From: Kiritimatiellota bacterium
Lineage (GTDB): Bacteria; Verrucomicrobiota; Kiritimatiellia; JAAZAB01
Direction of reading: 5' to 3'
Length of the DNA: 10,000 nt
Assembly (NCBI GenBank): GCA_008636095.1
Contig: VSJD01000086.1
Span: forward strand, 1-10,000
In this document: piece after piece, positions 6,701 through 10,000 of the stretch
How the letters are laid out: every line of letters begins with the position of its first letter
Numbering within the stretch: position 1 is the stretch's first letter
Program-made: the position numbers and the translations under genes
Notes under the pieces: model-generated
Seen by the model: only the letters and a program-made list of their open reading frames with translations
The model's database searches: none
What the model was told of the DNA's origin: nothing

Positions 6701-9225
6701 AAGCCGAAGCGCAACTGACCGGCATGTCCGAATCGCAGGAAGTGGCCCAAAAGGAAACAGCGGATCTACAGCGTAAGATTAAGGACATGGAAGCCGAGCT
6801 GACCAAGCAGGCGGAACAAGCCAAGATTCTGAAAGACCTTCAGGCGGAATTAAGCAAAGAGCAGGCAGCCCGGAAGGAAGCGGAGGCCGGAGCGGATAAG
6901 AAAGCCCAAGCCACGGCGGCACATTTGGCCGCGGAACAGGTTTTAGTGGAATTAAAGGCCAAGGTAGCTGAAGCCGAAAAGAAAGGCGCTGGTGCTCAAG
7001 CTCGGGCCGACGAAATCAAGCAACTACAGGCGGCGCTCGATCAGGAAAAACAGCTGCGGGAGGCGGCCCTAAAGAGCGTCGAGCAGGCGCACGCGGTTGC
7101 TGCTGCGCTGGAAAATGAAAAGATCACTTGGCAAGCGCGGCTGTCCGAGCAGGATAAGCAGCTGGCCGAAGGTGCCAAACAACAGGAACTGGCCCGCCAG
7201 CTCCAGACGGAGTTGACAGGCATCCGGCAGGCGCGATTGGAAGCGCAAGCCCAAGCGGCCGAAATAGAGAAAGCCCGTACCACGGACGAGAAAACTATTT
7301 CCGAGTTAAAGGACAAGCTGGCAATTGCAAATAAAAACGTGGCGGCCCTGGAAAAGGAAGGGAAAATCAGCGCGCAGTTGCAGGAAGAGTTGGGCAAGGC
7401 GCGCAAGCTCAGCGCGGAAGCGGAGGCGGGCCTTCAACAGACAGCAGTCGCCAAAACGGCTACCGAGCAGGACCTGGCGGCGCTCAAGGCCAGGCTGGCA
7501 GAGGTATCACAAAAGGCCATAACAGCCCAGGAACAGATGAAGCAAGTGCAGGTCCTGCAGGATGAAATCGGCAAGGAAAAGCAACGGCGGGAATCCCTGC
7601 TCCAGGACGCGGCGAAAGCGCGCGCGGCCGTTCAAGCGGCCGAAAAGGAAAAAGCCGGTCAGCAGGCGATCATTAAGATTCAGGAAGAGCTGGCCAGGGA
7701 AAAACAGGCGCGTGCGGAAAGTGAAGCCAAGATTGCCGAAGCCAACCAGGCGCGCGCGGCGGCGGCGCAAGCCATAGCCGAGCATAAACAAAAATTAGTC
7801 GAAGGTGAAAAGCAGGTCCAAGTCCAGGAAAAGCAGGCGAAGGTTTTGACCCAGCTCCAGGCGGAATTAACTGATGTCCGCAAGATGAACGCCGAATGGG
7901 AGCGAGAAGTTCGGCGCGTCACGGCCTCCCGCGTTGAGGCCGAGCAGGCCGTGACTGAATTCACTGCCCAGCTTGCAACCGTGCAGACAAACATCAACGC
8001 CCTGACGGAACAGGCCGGTGTGATCAAGCAAGTGCAAGCCGATCTTGAAAATGGAAAACAGGCAAGCGCGGTCGCCGTGGAACAGTTGGGAAAAGAAAAG
8101 GCCATCGTAGACGCTGCTGAGAAAGAGAAGGCGATATTGCAGACACGCATCGCGGAACTGGAAAAGCAGGCTACGGAAGGGGCCGCCCAGCAAAAGGCCT
8201 TGGACCAGCTTAGAGATAATCTGGCGCAAGCAAAGCGAGAAAAAAACGAAGCCGAGGCGAAACGGACGCGCACGATCGAATCGCAAGAAGCGGCCCAAAA
8301 GGAAACAGCGGACTTAAAGCGTAAGATCAAGGACATGGAGAACCAACGGGATAAGCAGGCGAAACAGACCAAGGCGCTGAAAGACCTCCCTATGGAAATA
8401 AGCAAAGAACAGAAGGCCCGCAAGAAATCAGAGGCCGAAGCGGAAAAGAAAGCCCAGGCTCTGGCGGCCACGGACAAAGAGCAGAACGCGCTGAAAAGCC
8501 AGCTTGCGGACATGGAACAGCAATACGCGGCCAAGCTGGAGCAAGTGAAAGCGCTAACGCAGGCGCAGGTTGACCTTAAACAGGAACGGGAACTGCGCAA
8601 ACAGATGGATAAACGCATAACCGAAATAGCGGTCCAGGAAAAAGCACGTGCCACGCAGATCCGTGATTTAAAAAATCAACTGCAGACCACGGCAAAAAAG
8701 AATACAGCACTGACTAAGGACCTGGAGCATCAGTCGCAAGTAGCGGAAACGCAAGCGGTTGAAAGCAAACAAGAGCGTGGCGAACCGGAAAGCGTGACAG
8801 CGACGGAGAAACGGATTATTGCCCAGGCCAAGGGCGAATCGCCATCCGACGCGACCGAGTCGGCGCAAGACGCGGATAAAGCCAAGACCACCAGTGCGTT
8901 TCGTTCAACCGTATCCGAAGCCAGTCGGCATTATATGGTTGGAGTCCAGAAATGGGATGCGGGCGACGTGGACGGCGCCATTGCGGAATTCAAAAAAACC
9001 GTCAGCCTGGATAGTTCGTTAGCCGGCGCCTACTACAATATTGCGCTGGGCTATGCCAAGAAGGGGGATCGTGATGAAGCCTGCGACTATGCGTATCAAG
9101 CCGGGGAAATCTACTTGAAAAACAAGAACAACCAGCAGGCGACCCGCATGGTTGTGCTTATTAAGAACATCGATCCTTCCTCATCCCTTATTGAAAAATT
9201 GCGCAAGGAGATCGCCAAAAATTAG
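3796..9225 (+). CDS. Exported giant coiled-coil protein with C-terminal TPR domain
   Basis: Encodes 1809 residues. ATG 3796 is preferred because AAAGGA sits six bases upstream; GTG 3775 and ATG 3790 are in frame but lack such a site. The N-terminus is a Sec signal peptide: basic start with K2, R8 and R11, a hydrophobic core (VSSLVCLIIGALAVAG) and likely cleavage after ALA near residue 34. Residues 69-1646 are a nearly proline-free, Ala/Glu/Lys/Gln-rich helix made of 59-residue repeats. A polar linker (about 1647-1705) follows. Residues 1709 to about 1795 hold two TPR motifs, with WDAGDVDGAIAEFKKTVSLD and YYNIALGYAKKGDRDEACDYA as signature helices, plus a capping helix. The order signal peptide, coil, TPR resembles CpoB/YbgF of the Tol-Pal system, but the coil is vastly longer. 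That is an architectural analogy, not shown homology. A structural envelope or surface fibre with a TPR docking end is my inference. No Walker motifs are present, so it is not an SMC/Rad50 ATPase. Confidence 0.9.
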   Translation: MKYDLSSRITRMCVSSLVCLIIGALAVAGNQALATVQPGQEEIISVLNAKAQAVDAALNDMRANLKVAADLQANLEKETGRKGQTEAAMKANQAARKTAERNLSNLKSRLAAAEKELTALDKQKKSVAKLQETLTQLSQRRAEAEAEAQRVQAARVAAEQAVTEWKAKVEEVIKKAQAAGEPGKAVSQLENALEQVQELREAALKRATEARKALEKVEKSKAEMQAKVVAVEKRLADGAKQQEQAGRLQTELTTIRQARAESQAQAAEIEKARTTDEKTVSELKDKLAIANKNVAALEKEGKIRAQLQEELVKARKLSAEAEAGLQQTAVAKTAAEQDLAALKARLAEVSQKAITAQEQVKQVQALQDEIGKEKQRRESLLQDAAKARAVVQAAEKERGKLQAQVDAQAKRVAEGLNQQKAAGQIQEELAREKQVCAESEAKIAEANQARAAAAQAMTELKQKLVEGEEQTQSLEKQAKVLAQLQAELADVRKMNAEMNREVQSVTASRAEIEQALTVFNARLATVQTNISALTEQAKQVQALRDEIGKEKQRQESLLQDATKARAAVQAAEKERGKLQAQVDAQAKRVAEGLNQQKAAGQIQEELAREKQVCAESEAKIAEANQARAAAAQAMAELKQKLVEGEKQAQDLDKQGKFLAQRQEELVKARKLSAEAEAGLQQTAVAKTATEQDLAALKARLAEVSQKAITAQEQAKQVQALQDEIGKEKQRQESLLQDAAKARAAVQTAEKERGKLQAQVDAQAKRVAEGLNQQKAAGQIQEELAREKQVCAESEAKIAEANQARAAAAQAMAELKQKLVEGEEQTQSLEKQAKVLAQLQAELADVRKMNAEMNREVQSVTASRAEIEQALTVFNARLATVQTNISALTEQAGVIKQMQADVEKEKQARVAAVKQLAKDKTAISTAEQDKAALQAHIAELETQAVEGAVQQKTLEQLRENLMQAKQARTEAEAQLTGMSESQEVAQKETADLQRKIKDMEAELTKQAEQAKILKDLQAELSKEQAARKEAEAGADKKAQATAAHLAAEQVLVELKAKVAEAEKKGAGAQARADEIKQLQAALDQEKQLREAALKSVEQAHAVAAALENEKITWQARLSEQDKQLAEGAKQQELARQLQTELTGIRQARLEAQAQAAEIEKARTTDEKTISELKDKLAIANKNVAALEKEGKISAQLQEELGKARKLSAEAEAGLQQTAVAKTATEQDLAALKARLAEVSQKAITAQEQMKQVQVLQDEIGKEKQRRESLLQDAAKARAAVQAAEKEKAGQQAIIKIQEELAREKQARAESEAKIAEANQARAAAAQAIAEHKQKLVEGEKQVQVQEKQAKVLTQLQAELTDVRKMNAEWEREVRRVTASRVEAEQAVTEFTAQLATVQTNINALTEQAGVIKQVQADLENGKQASAVAVEQLGKEKAIVDAAEKEKAILQTRIAELEKQATEGAAQQKALDQLRDNLAQAKREKNEAEAKRTRTIESQEAAQKETADLKRKIKDMENQRDKQAKQTKALKDLPMEISKEQKARKKSEAEAEKKAQALAATDKEQNALKSQLADMEQQYAAKLEQVKALTQAQVDLKQERELRKQMDKRITEIAVQEKARATQIRDLKNQLQTTAKKNTALTKDLEHQSQVAETQAVESKQERGEPESVTATEKRIIAQAKGESPSDATESAQDADKAKTTSAFRSTVSEASRHYMVGVQKWDAGDVDGAIAEFKKTVSLDSSLAGAYYNIALGYAKKGDRDEACDYAYQAGEIYLKNKNNQQATRMVVLIKNIDPSSSLIEKLRKEIAKN
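4000..8733 (+). repeat. 27 consecutive 59-codon repeats inside the coiled-coil gene
   Basis: Repeats begin at 4000, 4177, 4354, 4531, 4708, 4885, 5062, 5239, 5416, 5593, 5770, 5947, 6124, 6301, 6478, 6655, 6832, 7018, 7195, 7372, 7549, 7672, 7849, 8026, 8203, 8380 and 8557. All are 177 bp except the one at 6832 (62 codons) and the one at 7549 (41 codons, an internal deletion). Each opens with a (x)QLQxEL-like box, has an AR/AExE box near positions 14-18, a LKxKL box near 38-42 and ends LEKQAKxL-like. I found the period by aligning the translation by eye. Confidence 0.9.
4354..8556 (+). repeat. Higher-order blocks A-B-B/A-B-C-A-B-C within the array
   Basis: Triplets of repeats form 177-180-residue blocks: A at 4354-4884 and 7018-7548; B at 4885-5415, 5947-6477 and 7549-8025; C at 6478-7017 and 8026-8556. 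Block 5416-5946 is mosaic: its first two-thirds match B, its last third matches the end of A. Offsets are 531 bp between neighbouring blocks and 2664 bp between the two A copies. By eye, 5062-5406 and 6124-6468 differ at only five positions. Confidence 0.85.
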
Positions 9226-9453
9226 ACGTTGTCGGCAAAGTCTGGTTGAAGACCGTAGGCCCGCTTCCGTCTTCGCCAAGGCTTCGCCGGACACGTCGGC
9301 GGACCAGCCGTCGCCAAAAGGCTATGGCTTGGCAAGCAAGCCGGTGGGCAGGCTGTCGCTTGCCCCTCGTAGCTCCTTGAGCGTATTGGGGTCCGTCGTT
9401 CTGTCATCTGGCGTCCCGCCTTCGTCCAAAGGGCTACGGTGGGCAGGCTGTCT
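9226..9453. repeat. Convergent spacer with degenerate dispersed repeats
   Basis: This lies between two genes whose 3' ends face each other. GGTGGGCAGGCTGTC occurs at 9343-9357 and again at 9438-9452. Each is preceded by a similar word (CGTCGCCAAAAGGCTATGG; TTCGTCCAAAGGGCTACGG), so at least two copies of one repeat unit are present about 95 bp apart. CTTCGCCAAGGCTTCGCCGG near 9272-9291 seems related. I see no T-tract terminator for either gene; CGCCG-GACACGT-CGGCG (9286-9302) is a short stem without one. Confidence 0.6.
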
Positions 9454-9975
9454 TCACCCGGCCAGGCCGGCGCGGAAGGCCTGGATGTTGATGTCGATCA
9501 GGGCCGCCGGAGCGCCGGGGAAATGGGACACCATGGCGTTTTCAATGGCGCGGGCCGGAATCAGCGGCTTGCGGGCCAGCCATGCGCCCAGCATGACGAA
9601 GTTCGCCGCCTTGGCGCTCCCCAGGCGATCGGCGATTTCCGTGGCCGGTACCAGTACGTGGCGTGAATCTGCGTGAACCTTGCACAGGGACTGATTAACG
9701 ATGGCCACCCCGTTCTTATCGAGCGAGGACATAAAGTGCTCGGCGCTCTGTTGATTCATGACAAGGATGGAATCAAACATTTCCGCGATGGGTGCCGCGA
9801 TTTCATTCGTGGAAAGAATCACCTGGCAATTGGATGTGCCGCCGCGGACTTCGGCGCCGTAGGCGGGAAAAAACGTGACGTGCTGGATGGTTTCGGCGGC
9901 CAATCGGGCCAGCAGTTTACCTAACGAGACGACCCCCTGTCCGCCGGATCCGGCGATTAGAATCCGTTCATGCAT
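9454..9975 (-). CDS. 2-oxoacid:ferredoxin oxidoreductase, gamma subunit
   Basis: Encodes 173 residues, a usual length for the stand-alone gamma subunit (PF01558) of ferredoxin-dependent 2-oxoacid oxidoreductases such as KorC, VorC or PorG. These enzymes, in the cytosol, oxidatively decarboxylate 2-oxoacids to acyl-CoA and reduce ferredoxin. The N-terminus ILIAGSGGQGVVSLGKLLA has the GxGGQG motif at residues 9-14. PAYGAEVRGGTSNCQV (37-52) is the conserved YGxExRGGxS segment. These features match the 2-oxoglutarate/branched-chain type best, but the sequence alone does not fix the substrate. ATG 9975 is supported by an AAGGAG-like site about nine bases upstream. In most genomes this subunit follows the alpha and beta subunits, which would lie past 10000 on the same strand. 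As the gene ends at the repeat spacer, it is probably the last of its operon. Confidence 0.9.
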   Translation of the reverse strand: MHERILIAGSGGQGVVSLGKLLARLAAETIQHVTFFPAYGAEVRGGTSNCQVILSTNEIAAPIAEMFDSILVMNQQSAEHFMSSLDKNGVAIVNQSLCKVHADSRHVLVPATEIADRLGSAKAANFVMLGAWLARKPLIPARAIENAMVSHFPGAPAALIDINIQAFRAGLAG

Positions 9976-10000
9976 GGACGGGCACTCCTTCCTTCCTGAA

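Noticed and set aside
7680..8654. Long minus-strand open frame of 324 residues
   Set aside because: It lies wholly within the coiled-coil gene. Its Ser/Ala/Cys/Phe-rich product is the antisense reading of Ala/Glu/Lys codons and has no ribosome site or domain.
3796..9225. Phage tape-measure protein or SMC/Rad50-type ATPase
   Set aside because: There is a signal peptide and a TPR end, no nucleotide-binding motifs, and no phage structural genes nearby.

Overview
This 10 kb window looks like chromosome from a free-living Gram-negative bacterium of moderate to high GC. It contains Sec and lipoprotein export signals, a 2-oxoacid:ferredoxin oxidoreductase subunit (anaerobic-type metabolism) and many short palindromic or degenerate intergenic repeats. 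This repeat style and gene content would suit the Verrucomicrobiota/Kiritimatiellota/Lentisphaerota side of the PVC group. That placement is inference; no marker gene here settles it. There is no phage, transposase, CRISPR array or recognisable defence system.

Layout. 1-391 is non-coding, with a candidate promoter and operator at 279-306. It is followed by a small zincin-type metallopeptidase (392-766, +), a repeat-bearing spacer and a PPC-domain (DUF296) protein (997-1455, +). At 1492-1888 lies a minus-strand tRNA-Leu(TAA) followed, in its direction of transcription, by two tandem 154/155-bp units. Each unit carries the 3' half of the same tRNA, interrupted in the anticodon loop by a 28-bp double hairpin. 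Next come two small minus-strand envelope genes: a lipoprotein (2069-2410) and a DUF6868-type membrane protein (2584-2826). A gene-poor stretch of about 780 bp follows, holding a 152-bp inverted-repeat element, and then tRNA-Arg(TCT) at 3609-3682 (+).

More than half of the window is one gene (3796-9225, +). It encodes an exported 1809-residue protein: a Sec signal peptide, about 1580 residues of Ala/Glu/Lys/Gln-rich coiled coil, a polar linker and a C-terminal TPR domain. The coil reads as 27 consecutive repeats of 59 residues, with only two length exceptions. Groups of three form 177-residue blocks arranged A-B-B/A-B-C-A-B-C. The blocks are close to identical in DNA sequence in places, so the array has recently grown by recombination. 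This is the most notable object in the window.

The right end is a repeat-filled convergent spacer (9226-9453) and the gamma subunit of a 2-oxoacid:ferredoxin oxidoreductase (9454-9975, -), whose partner subunits probably lie beyond the right edge. The genes do not form one pathway; the window is mainly single genes separated by repeat-rich spacers.
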